DNA from: Staphylotrichum longicolle
Taxonomy: Eukaryota; Ascomycota; Sordariomycetes; Sordariales; Chaetomiaceae
Direction: 5' to 3'
Assembly (NCBI GenBank): GCA_019096155.1
Contig: JAHCVI010000002.1
Coordinates: forward strand, 2,852,001-2,916,000
DNA length: 64,000 nucleotides
Made by a program: the position numbers and the translations under genes. This document shows positions 8,671 to 20,390 of the stretch, in pieces (positions within the stretch are counted from its first letter, which is position 1; every line of letters starts with the position of its first letter). Under the pieces are notes generated by a model, which was not told the origin of the DNA, searched no databases, and saw nothing but the letters and a program-made list of their open reading frames with translations.

Positions 8671-11600
8671 TATCCAATTGTCCAGCGCTCTGAGCGCACA
8701 GGCCTTGGGAAGCACCCGACTGGTGGACACCTGCAACGACACGAGTTCATACGGCTGGGGGCTGTGGGCGGCCACTGTGGTGTGACCAGAAGCACATTTC
8801 CCCTGAATCAGAGGACAAATCATAAGTCAATCCATGATCGCTGGCGCTTGTCCAAGATTGCTTTCAAGTTGTCAGTTCTGGTGTCAACAGCCGCCGCGTG
8901 CAGCACCGTAGCGCCTCCAGTCCCTCAAGACTATCCTTCAAGTTCCCAATACCCAGTGGCCAGAGTCCAAACACTGCCTCCCCTTTTTGGGCCAAACTAC
9001 GAAAGGAAGAGCCAAACGGTTTGTAGCCATATTCTACTATTGGCTGGCGGGATGTCCACGTTTGTGTGCACAGAGACTTGCCCCCAGAAGTCTTCGTCGT
9101 TTGTTGACAATGACACGCATTTTTTGTGATTACAGGACCATCAGCCATCATCTTTGGCGTCCGGTCGGCCGCGCAACGAAGCGGCAAACTTTGCCCCTGT
9201 TGGTGCCCAATCCGTTGCCACTTCAAATAAGGCAATGGGATGACATTGCATTTTGTCCACTTCAAGCATTCACTTTTACTTATACCGTTCCATCCTCGTC
9301 CCTCGTCCGCCGGGCAAAACCCCGTGACTTGTCAATGGACAATCGAATATGCCCTACATGTAACTCTCTCCATTATGGCAAATTGCAATGGTCATGGGCT
9401 CCCAGTGCCGCATCGCTTGGAAAACAGTTGCCCCGTGGCATGTCGCGTCATGGCACATCCTGGACTCGTTCAGTGAGGCTCCCTGTGAAAACTGACAACA
9501 AAGTTAAAGCGTGACCCAAGTGGCGATTTGGGCGCCTTTTATCTCAATCGCAGCCGACTCCCCAAGGCAACACAACAAAGGCGAAATCTGCACGATGCTG
9601 AAAAAGGTCTGGACCGCAAGGGGGACGGTGAGGGCTGGCCCCCGAAGCCCGCGGATTCTCACCCCAATCAGACCCCGGGCGTCTCCGAGGCGCAGAATTG
9701 ACAGCCGCCTTTTGGGTTGCCTGCAGAGCCTGCCAAGCCTGCCGGGCTTCTGCGTGTGGCCGAAGTGCGTTTTGAGGCTCTGCTGGGCCTTGTTCCGCGA
9801 ACCGTCAGGGTCACCCCGCGCGCCGGTTCCCTCTGTCCTGCCTCTCCCGAGTCTCACATTCAGGTCAAATCGAAACTGTCAATCATCCGAGTACTGCAAG
9901 AGACAAAGACGGAAAAAAGAAAAGAGAAGTAAACGCGCATTCGTTACGTCAGCAATGAGCGCAAGCACCACAACCAGAAGAAGTCGAAAGAATAAATGTG
10001 TGATTGCACTGGTTTTGGTGACGGTGAGTCTGTTCACAGTGCTGGACTTCCAGTGGCTTGTGATGCCCCTGGTTGCCCCTGGTTGCCCCTGGTGATGTGT
10101 GCTTTGGGATGTGGTGCAAGGGTTAGGGTCGCGCTTAGAAGCCATTTTTCTTCTGCTCCGCACAAACAAAAATGACCCTTGTCAACGATTCGTTTCTTTG
10201 CTGGTTTCCCTTATTGTGACCGTTTTTTCTCGGTTCCTTTGCTGGTTGCCTGATCTATCCTCTCGTGGATCTCTCAACTTCTCAAGACTCTCATGGATGC
10301 CCGTGATGCCACGGGCTTCGAGAAGACGGTCCTCGCGCTGAGGGCCGGGATCATCAAAGCTTGCAGCTGTGCTTCGGCTACGCTTCTGTGCACCGCTTCC
10401 TTGATTGGGCCGTGCAACTGGGCGCACTCAATCGCCTAATCCTGGCCGCAAGAGATCTTCGGGACTCGGAAGTCGGAACCGGATTGATCATTGATGCATG
10501 CGGCGTGGGGGTTGGGGAGTGACAAAGTGCTGGGCAATCCGGGAGTTGCCGCGAAACGCCAACGTCAGAGCGAAAGACTTGCAGCTCACGTAAAACGGTG
10601 GATTTAATCGTCAATTGGAACTACCATTTGAGCAGACTCGACTAAACCGTCTTGCTGCCCTCGCAGGGAAGGCGGGGTGGATAGCCGCCGTCTGTCGCAA
10701 ATGGAGGACGGCAGAACCAGCGATCCCATACAACGGCACCTGCCTGCCTTGTCATCAGGCGCCGTTGTCACGGCTTGGTATGGCTGTCAAGGCCGATGCC
10801 ATTGCACGCTCCCGGGCCCGGTCCGGCCGGTGTCGGGCATGCCCGACGCCGAGAGCGTGGCTGAGTGCATGGCATCTGAGGCCGTCGCACATCGACGGCT
10901 TGCTCGGTCGAAGGCTGAAGCCCACCGGCTGCCAACACTGGCAAAATTACGGTGCAGCACGGGAGCGAACGAAGCGGCGGGAACGGCACCCGATCTCGCT
11001 CGCCGTCCCTCCGGGCTGGCGGATCAATCCGGTAATTCCGGTCCTGTCCGGCTGCATCTCATTTCTGGGCTCACCATGCGCCGCTGGTGTCAAAGCTCCT
11101 CGAAGCTTCGGCCGCGACCAACGCTCCCTTGCCCGCGACACGGGCAAACCAACTGTTGCGGGATCCACTTTTCCCTGGTCTGCCAGGCAGCCACACCCAC
11201 CGCTTTCTTCCTTTCCACAGACCAGAACACAGAACAGAACAGACCACCAGAACCAGTTTGCACTTCATTTCCCATACAAACGCATGGTGACATCATGTGT
11301 TTCTGTCGTGGGCGCAGATGCGTGATTTTGAGCGATCGGGTCGTCGACCGTCCGGTGCGGCCTTCAGGGCAGCTAGGGACGCCCGAAGAACAAGCTCCGA
11401 AATCAGCCTCAACCGACCAACCCAGCGGAACTGCAAAGTCAGCGGGAAGCACAACGACTGTCTCCCAAGGGCAAGCTGCGAGACTGGGGGTCTGCAAGAG
11501 GCTTGACGACTTCTGTAACTCGCCCGAGGAGATTCCAGGCACCGTTAGCGATCCTTCCTCGTGTTCAGCGGAAGCTACAGTGGTATGATGGGTATTGAAA

Positions 11601-12220
11601 ATATCCCTGCAGGGTACGGATTGGTCAGAGCGCTTAGTTGTTGTGGCCCACTGGTGCTTTGCAGGGGGTTTTCTTTTCGCTCGCAACCACAGTTTCATAC
11701 ACCGGAAGCGGGGCATTCATTGCTAAATGTGGCATTGCTCTGGCCATGCGGGCTGAGGTGGGCATGCTTCGGCGGCGGCCGCCCCAACTTTGAACGATGA
11801 GCGAAGTTGACAGCCCCACCTCGCCCCACAGAATTTCCTTTTTCGTCCAATGCCGGCCCTGTCAAAAAAACCTTATCTGCGATGATGGATGCGGGCGGCA
11901 GGCATCGTGGACCCTGCCACGCCTGCTCACCAGTGCCTGTCCCACAATTCAGACGACCCTGGTCTGAGCTGGGGTTCTGGGCTCGCACGCCTCGAGAAGA
12001 GCCTGTAACCACTCTTTGTGTCACACGCCCCTTGCCTCAGATTCGAGGTGCCCAACACCGGACATGGGAATGCAGCTTCCACACCGCGCCCTTCGTATCC
12101 TGTTGGGGCCGGTTTTGCTCACTGCGTCCAGAGTCGTGCTGGTCGGTCCTGGTTCGCATTCATAAAGCCAGTGGCCCCGGAGCGGAGGAAGAGTCTCCAG
12201 CTTCGTCTTGTCCTCGCACA
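8671..12220. other. Gene-poor intergenic stretch between family genes A and B
   Basis: This stretch has many overlapping open frames, the longest about 300 codons at 10677-11588 on the plus strand, without recognisable domains or codon pattern. It also holds a short 10-base tandem repeat near 10065. I find no gene that I can support. Confidence 0.4.
10065..10094. repeat. Three-copy 10-base tandem repeat
   Basis: Unit GCCCCTGGTT is repeated three times (the last copy ends GGTG). A minor minisatellite in gene-free DNA. Confidence 0.7.
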
Positions 12221-12230
12221 TTTATTTAAA
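12221..12230 (+). promoter_or_regulatory. TATA-like site of family gene B
   Basis: TTTATTTAAA at 12221-12230. No ATG occurs between this site and the start at 12432, which supports that start. Confidence 0.4.
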
Positions 12231-12431
12231 CCCAAGCGGCCAACACGTCCGAGTCCAACGTCAACTTCTTTCTTTTCTGTCAATCATTTTGTTCTTCAAG
12301 TCACTCTTGGCCAAGCTGCACGTCGTCCACTCGTTTGCCTCGAGTCATTTGCTACACTTCATCCTCCCGTACGAGCTGTGCCGCGTCCATTCGTTGCCCC
12401 AAATCTCTAACCTTCAGTTCACTCATTGGAA

Positions 12432-12898
12432 ATGTGTATGCTGTCTTTCGACTGTGCTCGCACTATGGCTCGCTCTGAACCAAGCTGACCAAATCCCTTG
12501 CGATGTTGCAGCTTTCCAGGAAGAAAACGGCACTCTGAACGGCCTCCTTGGCCAGATGATCGCATGGATTGAGGCTCTTTCTGCGAGCCACTCAACCGGT
12601 GTCACGGTAACCATTCGCATCGACCCGCTGTCAGGTGAGTAAGGACTCAACCGCGCACTTCTCTTTTCCCCGCCTCACTCTGTTGCTGAGCAACGTCGAG
12701 GATATTAAGTAACAAAGTCTTTTAGTGTATCGCCTCCCCTGGACCTCCCTACGGGCACATTACCACCTGGACCACGACGAGGTCGGGGTCCAGCGTTGGT
12801 TTGTCCATGTCGCAGAGGATACCGGTCCCAGCGACGATGAAGAAGACGGGGACCTCTCCTGGAGCATGGAGTACTGGGACCCGACCGCTGACGTTTAA
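12432..12898 (+). CDS. Orphan Trp-rich small protein family, member B
   Basis: Three coding exons: 12432-12435 (ATG plus one base), 12512-12634 (123 bases) and 12726-12898 (173 bases), with both introns in phase 1, encode 99 residues. The first splice joins ATG-T to CT-TTC, giving Met-Ser-Phe. The middle exon encodes EENGTLNGLL, then WIEALSASHSTGVTVTI and ends at DPLS. The last exon encodes PWTSLRAHYHL, RWFVHVAED, a run of acidic residues and SWSMEYWDPTADV. Identity to member A is obvious over the whole core (for example HSTG[VI]TVTI and SLRAHYHL). It is strongly acidic and has no signal peptide or membrane segment. The family is unknown to me. The conserved intron phases and the intact frame argue for a functional gene. 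Confidence 0.65.
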
Positions 12899-13059
12899 AC
12901 CGGCGGCTCTGATCTTGGGCAAGATGCGCCAGGAAATTCTTGGGGTAAGAAACCAACGCTACCGGTGAAGCGGTGGCCGAAAGAAAAGTTGCCAGAATTG
13001 GATTCGGCCAGGAAATGGGGAAAGAAGAGGAGGATGCTGTGTCACCTGAGCAGCTAATA

Positions 13060-13520
13060 TGGAGGCGCAGCTCTGCAACTAGGAAATAACGAGAGAACCA
13101 CAAAAAATCATAAAAATATGCATATACATTCGCCCCTATGTGAATTTAGCTAACCATATCAACTACATATCCTCTATAACCTGTAGCCAAGACTTGCAAT
13201 TGCGACGATGACATTGCAATCGTGAAGGGTGACTTGCAAATGCGACCGTGGCTTGCCATTGCAACTAATGTTAGACTTGCATTTGCAGCTACGACTTGCA
13301 ATTGTAGCTCCGACTCACAAATACAGCCACGACTACTTAATTTGCTATAACTCTACCTTTCTATTTACTATATCAATAATTTTCGATAATGAAGAGCTAA
13401 TTATTTAAGAATCGAGGAAATGAATCAATCGAGCTACCTAATTAGACTTTACGGTTGGCGTAACATTATTGAAATCTTGGCAGCCAAGGGTTATTTCCCA
13501 GTTTCAGAGCTGCGCCTCCA
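13060..13520. mobile_element. MITE-like non-autonomous DNA transposon
   Basis: A 461-base element bounded by inverted repeats of about 30 bases. The left end begins TGGAGGCGCAGCTCT and continues through AACTAGGAAATAAC; the right end is its near-perfect reverse complement. A TA dinucleotide flanks each end (13058-13059 and 13521-13522), as expected for a Tc1/mariner-type TA target duplication. The interior is AT-rich, has no open frame, and carries degenerate copies of GACTTGCAATTGC between about 13190 and 13320. It lies 160 bases downstream of family gene B. Confidence 0.75.
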
Positions 13521-16500
13521 TAGGCTAAGCCTCGCAACTGAGGTGGGCACCAATCAAAGAACAATCGATCTGCTCTGATTCACGTTGCCAAGTCTCGGCC
13601 ATTGGATGTGCCCAACTCGCGTCGGTCCAGTGTGATTTAGGTATTTTGTCGGTATTGTCAACACAGCCCTGTGAAACATTCTCCGGACACGTAATTATTC
13701 CCTGGCATTGATCGCAGCTGTACTTGGCGTATCAGTATGATCCACGATTTCCGGGCAGGTCTCATGTGTTTGTGAGTTGAAGATGGGAGAGCCTCACGAG
13801 GCAACTGGGTCCCGAAGATGCTCTGCCACGGCCGGGCTCATGCAGCTGAAGGGCGCGGGGGGCGGGTTCCGACGGCTCCCGACGGCTTCCGACTCTGGTT
13901 TGTCCAATCGATGCGACCTCGACCGTCACAGGCGAGCGGCATGCACGTGGCCCACCGTCCCGACGATCGGAGGCTCCGGGCCTAGATGCTCAAGAGGCGA
14001 CGCGGCCCGACAATGTCCAGGCACCCCGTTCCCCAATGCTATTTCAGGGCTAACTGCCGCGGCAAGGATGCCACGCATTCCTACGCCCTGGTGTAAGTGA
14101 GAGTCTTTCCCTATCCGTACCTCGGCCCGCGCCCCAACAAAACGGCAGGATTGAGTAACCGCGTAGTAAGCGGAACCCAACCACAGGCAGGCTCAAAGAC
14201 ATCACACCGCCAGTTTCGGCGCGATGGGAGCCTGGGGGTGAAAACACGGGAGTCCCGGCCTGCGCGTGTTGTTTGCAAAACCCGGATTTCACGACCACCG
14301 TCTGTGACCGTAAACGGAAGTCGTCGGGAACTGGCTGCCACTTGGCTTCTAAGCTCTGGTCTTCATCAGCCTTTGCACCAGCCTATTCCGCCATCATGTC
14401 CGGCCGCTCCGCTCTATTGTCCTCATGCTCCGGCCATACTCCGTATGTAGGTAGGGAGGTAGTTAATGACAGTATTAACCAATCTTTGCGAGCCGGTGAT
14501 TTCGGGCAAAACGCGCCAAGACCGTCGGGCTCCGGTGCTTGTCTTTGTGACGTAGTATCAGCCCAGAAAAAAACACCAACAAACAAGCGCCAGGCTGTCA
14601 GCCCTACGCGAAGACTACCCGACTCCCGCCCCAAGTGCGCATATCAACCCCCCACCCTCGGCTGCTCCTGCCTGTTACGTCAACGTTAGCCTTCAACCCA
14701 AACAACAATACTACCGTTACTTCCAAAATAATGCCAAGTTCACGGGGGATAAAATAAGGATTGGGCCTGGGATTCTCGGTCAACTCTTATTCTCATTTGG
14801 CTGGGCCAGACGACTCAATACCTAACTCACAACAGTGCGCTGGTCTGGCCTCTTGAAGTCTCAGTCCATCCTGCAGTGGAGGTGGTTTCCCCTGACAACG
14901 CATTCTGTAGATGGCCCGTGCCCGTGGATTCAGGTAGGTCCAGTAGGCTCAAGGAGCCCCCTTTCTCCCTTTGATTTGTGCACAACCACAAAACACCAGA
15001 TAACGGAATGATACGTGTCTAAATTGAGACGGAGTTTTTGAGGGTTGTGCTCCTCTCCCTGCACTCGATACCGCCTTGAGCAGCCACCATTCAGAAGGGT
15101 TTTACTGGCAACGATTGTTTACATAGGTAGGTAATAATCCGTGCCGTCATAACGGGAATGACGTTTCGCGATGATGACCAGGACAGAACTTGACAGCAGT
15201 TTGGCAATATGACGCTGATTTAACAACGGGTTAAGGTAATCGAATACTACCCACCCATTGCCCATATTAGACTCCCTGAGTATTATCCATCCACAGCTCA
15301 AGTGTGAACTGGGTTATGGGGTTTATCCACAAAACCCCCGGGTTCTGTTAGGAACCGGCTCCTTCACCTCGGTACCGGTGATTCGTCCCCGGCCTAGTGG
15401 GAAGGTGCTCATGCTCAGGGAACCATAAGAGAGCCTGATCCTCTAAGGTGCAACCAGAGGTCCTGTTTGCGGCCTACCAAACGACACGACTCATACCACT
15501 CCCTGTCACCGCGGCCTGCCCGCAGGTCAATCTAGGCGCCCCAACAGTTGTGGTTGCGGGAAGCCAAATGGTGTCATTACCGGAAGTGTATCCGTTTCAC
15601 CCAAGCCGACTTGGTGGGTTTTAGACCGCTCTGAGAACTAGACATGATCAACGGGTCAATCTATTATTCTTCAAAAACCCGAGGCACTCATGACCGTTGC
15701 GTCGAATTGCTGGCCTGATGTGATAATCACCTGAGAAGACACCCCAACCGTTTTTCAAGCCAGCTTTGGATTGTCGACACATGAGCGTATCGTTCATTCT
15801 CACTGTGGAGATGAGTTTTCTCCCTTGGGCAAGTCGGTATTCTCCGTTTGACTTTGAGGGCCGTTCTCCCATAAAGCAGTATTCCTGAAGCTCACGACCC
15901 ACCTCTAAAAAGACCGGGAAGTCTAACACACGAAGCCGCGTCGTGGAGACCCATCCAGTGCCCAGCAGCTGCTCCTCGTCCAGCAGGGCTGCCAGCTCAA
16001 CGAGCGGATTCTGCAGATGAACAACTCTAATTTTGAGAGCATATGATGCATTAAGCCTGGGTGCAGCCGTGTTACTCTCAGTGACCCGTTACTTTTGAGG
16101 GCCTGACGAAACAGAGCCGAGTGTGTTTATCGCGCGCTGTTCCCAGTGACACCGGCCTCGCATCTACGAGGTATTGGAGGGGCCTTGGGAACAACGCAAA
16201 GGCAGGTATAAAGCGTCGATTCATTGCCTTTTTACTCTCTTTTGAGTTCTGCGTACTCCAAGCGGACTGTCTTCTGTGCCCTTGTCCGTGTCGATTGGGT
16301 CACGCAGATGGGCCTTTGACGGTTCTTTCACAGAACGAAGGACGACATAAGGTCATCCTGTAACCTCGCTCCTGATACTCGGTGCTCCTGAGCCGGGCGG
16401 TCTGCAGCTCCGAGCTGTTGGCAACGGCATCCCGTGTTTTTACCACACGTGGCCTGACTTCCCGTGGCTCAGAGCCCTGTTGTTCTTGCTCGATCTCACT

Positions 16501-17845
16501 CTTCTTGGTGTCCTGTAACTAGATAGCGCCGGAAGAATGTCATTGCTAGGCCCCGGTACAATGGTACATGCTGTTCTAATTTGTGTTCCCATCTTAACTT
16601 CATTTTTGGACGAGAAGGCAAGTGGAAGAGGCATCGAGTTAGGAGTCAACGGACCGTCTGAAGGTTTCTGGCAGACTTTCTGTGCAGCAGGGGAATTGAA
16701 CAATCTTCCTTCACTCAATCTTTGACATTTATGCGTGTAAAGTCAGGTTCCTCCCAGGTAACCCGTCACCGGGTTTACGACCTATCAAGGCTTGGTTAGA
16801 CCTTTGCTTCGATGATAGGAATGTGCGATTCTACTCACCATGACATTCTCCTTGAAATGATAACCTAAGGTGCTTAAGGTAGGAATTGCCAAAAACGCCA
16901 CAGGTGGCTGGCCAGTGGACTACTCGACGCGACCGCGAGGGAAGTCCAGATACCTACCTAACTTGTGAATGTGGCGAAACTCAGGGCACAGCCATCGACC
17001 AAAGCGGAAAGCGCCGTGCGATGCCTCGTGGTGCGGCCGCAGCTTTACCAAAGTCAGGAAGTGTTGTTTTTGGTTTCTGCGTTCCTTACCTCCTCACAGT
17101 CCGAGAAATGCACCGAGTCGTTTTGGGTTTGCCGGATTTTCTCCGTTTTCTGGGCCTAATGGGGTGCAAGTTGGGGGTATCCCTTGCGGCATAATCTTCG
17201 AAAGTCGAGATCTCGAATGTGTACGGAATTCGAGGTTGGGCAGCACGATTGTGCGACCGTCATCCAGCCATCTGCAGGTGATGTGTTGGGAAGCTGCCCG
17301 GCGAGGTGCATCTTGGCGCGACCGACGTGGTTGGAACATCATGCAGCGAGCTCTCGGTTGGCTTCTTCGACTCTCGTTTGCTTGACTGGCACATCTTAAA
17401 ACCCCTGCCTAAACGGGAGAAGGTGTGGGGGGGTACCGAGATTGGGAGGCTGCACGCATTGCACATTGCAGACAGACAAGCTGCCACCGACGAGAAGGGC
17501 ATGGTGAAAGGAGCGGTGTGTTTTGTACACACCACCATTGAGGGACACCCCCACCCGTGCCAAGATGACTCCAGTGAGTGAGGAACCGCTCACTCCCTGG
17601 AGTGGGCCAAGTGGAAGCCACTTTCTAGCGGTCTTATGGATGATTTTCCCGCGGTCTTGCCAGACTGAAATGCTGAAAGGCGCAAGCCATTTCTTGGCTC
17701 GTAGATGCCGCGTCCGTCGTGGTATCCGCGACGCTCGCGTCCATGAGCTTATAAGAGCCTCTCAAATTCAGGGCCACCTCACAAAGATTGTGTCAAGCTT
17801 GGGTTCCGCAGCTTTGGGGTCATTGGTGGTTCAAACTGAAATCCA
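13521..17845. other. Gene-poor stretch between MITE and family gene D
   Basis: More than 4 kb without a gene I can support. Base composition is mixed, with AT-richer patches around 14.7-16.9 kb that could be old, mutated repeats. A TATA-like GGTATAAAG lies at 16205, but no family-type coding exons follow it. Confidence 0.4.
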
Positions 17846-17852
17846 TTTATAG
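17846..17852 (+). promoter_or_regulatory. TATA-like site of family gene D
   Basis: TTTATAG at 17846-17852. The first ATG downstream is the predicted start at 18022. Confidence 0.4.
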
Positions 17853-18021
17853 AGAGCACGCCAGAAAGCACCACCCCGGTCTCTCATTGCTCTCTCTAGC
17901 CTTCCTCTCCATTATCAGTCTCAGTCACACAAAACGACGAAGCTCGGCTGCCAATCGCCACAGCCAGGCCCCAGGAGCAAGCATACCCAGCAGCATCTGC
18001 ATCATCATCTGTTAAACTAAT

Positions 18022-18512
18022 ATGTGTAAGGGTCCCTGGTTGCCCCAAGCGCCGCAACAAATCACTCCTGCACTTCTGTGTGCTTAAGCTTACGTGAGAC
18101 TCGCAGCTGTAATCAATCAACATGTCACAGCGAGTACCCCTTTTCGGGGTCTTGGAGTCTGGGTCGAGATCGCCCCCGACCTTCACGTAGGCCCAGTCCT
18201 GATTATCATTATTGCGCCGACCTCCTGTAAGTGCTTTGTTTTTTCCATAAGCCATTACACCTGCCACTTCTCAGGATCCGTCTGTTTTAACTCCTATTAG
18301 CCTGGGCAGCACTCAGCGATGCACAGCTCATGGAGCGTCTTTTGGCATATTGCCCCATTTTGTCACCTTTACATGCCTACTACCGTTTAGGTTATGGCTG
18401 GGACGGCAGCTGGTACTGGGACGGGATGGCAGAACACAACCATGGCGACGGAGTGTTGGAGGGAACGGCCTCAGCCTGGGGTCAGAACCACTTCAACACT
18501 ACTGCCAACTGA
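18022..18512 (+). CDS. Orphan Trp-rich small protein family, member D
   Basis: Three coding exons: 18022-18025 (ATG plus T), 18107-18226 (120 bases) and 18301-18512 (212 bases), both introns in phase 1, encode 111 residues. The middle exon encodes PFRGLGVWVEI, aligned with FRGIGGWVEH of member C, and ends in a hydrophobic run VLIIIIAPTS. The last exon begins WAALSDAQLMERLL, aligned with WAGLSDDRLMSLF of C, and continues with PLHAYYRLGYGWDGSWYWDG, the counterpart of PLRAHYHL in A and B. The tail is Trp/Gly/His/Asn-rich. It is the most diverged member, yet the gene structure is the same. Function unknown. Confidence 0.55.
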
Positions 18513-18873
18513 GAAGTGGACAGGGCGAGATCGAGAGCAACGGATGGGAACTTGTATGTTTTGCCATGTTACGCGTCTACTGTGACTCCCTCAACCAACG
18601 CCGGAGCCCTTGACATGCACACGAAGGGGATGGAACAAATTGCATAATCGCACACAGGTTCCAATTGTGATCTGGTTACAACTCCTGCTCGGCACTCGTC
18701 TACCCGGCCCGACATGTCATCAAAAGCACTGATCCCATCGGGTCTCTTCCCTTTTGTCTTTTACCCACAAAATCGTCTTCAAATTGCCATGCGGCATGCA
18801 TCATGCCAGCTCACCCCTCCCCCTGCCTCCGCCTCTGTCTCTCCCAAGCCGGCAATGCCCACTTGACCATGTA

Positions 18874-20186
18874 CTACTCCACGCCACCAGCTCTCCACCG
18901 TCCACCTCTCCTCCGGCTCCCACGCCAACACCCCCTAAACAGCTCCTCTAGCGCTCTGACTTCCCCACCCTCCACATCCCACTCGCAACTCTCGGGCGTC
19001 TTGCCCGCCCCATTTCCCACATCCGCTGGCTCAGCGGCCGCCAAACTGGCGAATAAATCCGGCTGATCCGCCCTTCCTCCACTCCCCATCTTCCTCGAAG
19101 AACTCGCGCGGTTGGCCCAGCTGTCCCACCAGCGCCGTGGCGGCAGGCCAAGGGTGCTGATGATGTCAGCGAGGACGTCGTCCTTGTCGCAGGTGAAGGT
19201 TTCAAAGAGCGGGCGCTCGCCGAGGACTTCGTAGAGGCTGACGCCCAACGGCCAGACGTCGGCGGCGAATGGCACGATGCGGTCGCCAAAGAGGGCTTCT
19301 GGGGGTCGGTAAAGGGTGGGTGTGCAGAGTTCGGGGTTGGGAGTGTCGGCGGCGACAAAGGAGGTGCCGTAGTCGGATATTTTGATGATGGGGTCAGCCA
19401 GCTTGTCGGCTGGTGTCTCGATGGGCATGGACCAGACTGCGTACGGAGGGGCATGTGGCTCGGGAGAGGCGCCGTCGAGCCGCCTCACTGGCGCGGTGTC
19501 AAAAGCGTAGCGGGTGTAAAGCTCGTCAGGGGTGAGGTGGTCGATGTTGAGGCCGTAGAGGAAGAAGTTGTGCATCTGCAGGTCTAGAGACTGTATCAGC
19601 TTTGAGTGGATCCTTGGTAGTTGAACGGGCTGTGGAGAGAGGGCAGGGATGGGGTTCTGGACTCACCTCCGTGGTACACCCCCTGAGAGTGCAGGTATGA
19701 GAGTCCCAAGATGAGCTGGGCGGCAATGGACCGGGCCGTTTCGACGAGGAACATGGTATTTGATGACCACTCCTTGGCAACGGCAATGCTGCAAGCCGCA
19801 AGGTCTTGGACCAGACAGCGATGGCGGCCATTTGGCCCGTCGATGGTGAAGTCGTCCAGAAGGCGTGGGTTAAACCGCTGTCCCGGGTGCGTTGGCTTAG
19901 AGTTGCCAGACAAGAGACGCAGGATCTCTGACTCTTTGCTTGTTGAAACTTGGCGTGCCATCAAGATCTTCAGCGAGACGTATCGTTGCAAATGGCGGTC
20001 GCGGGCCAACCAAACCGTCGAAGAGCTGCCATACCCAAGCTTATGGATGATATGGTAGCGGCCTTTATGGAACACGTCCCCGATCACTGTAGGATTGTAC
20101 CCGCCAATATTGTATTCTTCAAGATTTTCCACCTCGATGTTTGGAAAATAGAGTTTCCCAGCCCTATGTGTGGTGTTGTTGGTCAT
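18874..20186 (-). CDS. SRPK-type protein kinase, C-terminus frameshifted
   Basis: Exons 20186-19667 and 19583-18874 with an 83-base GT-AG intron, 409 residues. The glycine loop is KLGYGSSSTVWLARD (50-64), the beta-3 lysine is Lys73, the catalytic loop HGDLQMHN has Asp174 and Asn179, and the metal-binding Asp244 lies in SDYG. LYRPPEALFG and ADVWPLGVSLYE follow, so the core is complete and resembles SR-protein kinases of fungi. HRD reads HGD, with Gly in place of Arg. After about residue 385 the frame gives an unlikely Arg/Gly/Trp-rich tail. Another frame there reads VLAWEPEERWTVESWW, the expected kinase C-lobe end, so a one-base loss in the C run at 18931-18935 is suspected; the shifted frame would run to about 18779. 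A further in-frame ATG lies at 20390, so the start is uncertain. Confidence 0.75.
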
Positions 20187-20390
20187 GGTGGACGAAGAGC
20201 GGGATGAAGCTGGGTGCCCACATGAGATGCTGCGGCGTGAAGGCAACCAGGGCGACACAACGCGCAAATGCAGCGAAACGCGCGGTTTAATCCAAAGATA
20301 ACTGGAACAAGAATCAAATCTTGGATGACCACAGGCACTGCATATTGCACGAGGACCAGCCGGTGTGAAAGAGACCCTCGTGATCGACAT

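Noticed and set aside
10677..11588. A 303-codon open frame on the plus strand
   Set aside because: No recognisable domain, odd composition, overlapped by long frames on both strands; most likely chance in GC-rich DNA.
12981..13103. A minus-strand frame overlapping the MITE left end
   Set aside because: It crosses the transposon boundary and has no domain.
15300..15620. A possible LTR-like segment with several short palindromes
   Set aside because: No direct repeat partner, primer-binding site or retroelement coding sequence was found.
16205..16725. A TATA-like site and a 62-codon frame as a possible fifth family member
   Set aside because: No ATG-N-GT exon, no PLS-ending exon and no Trp-rich tail could be found downstream.
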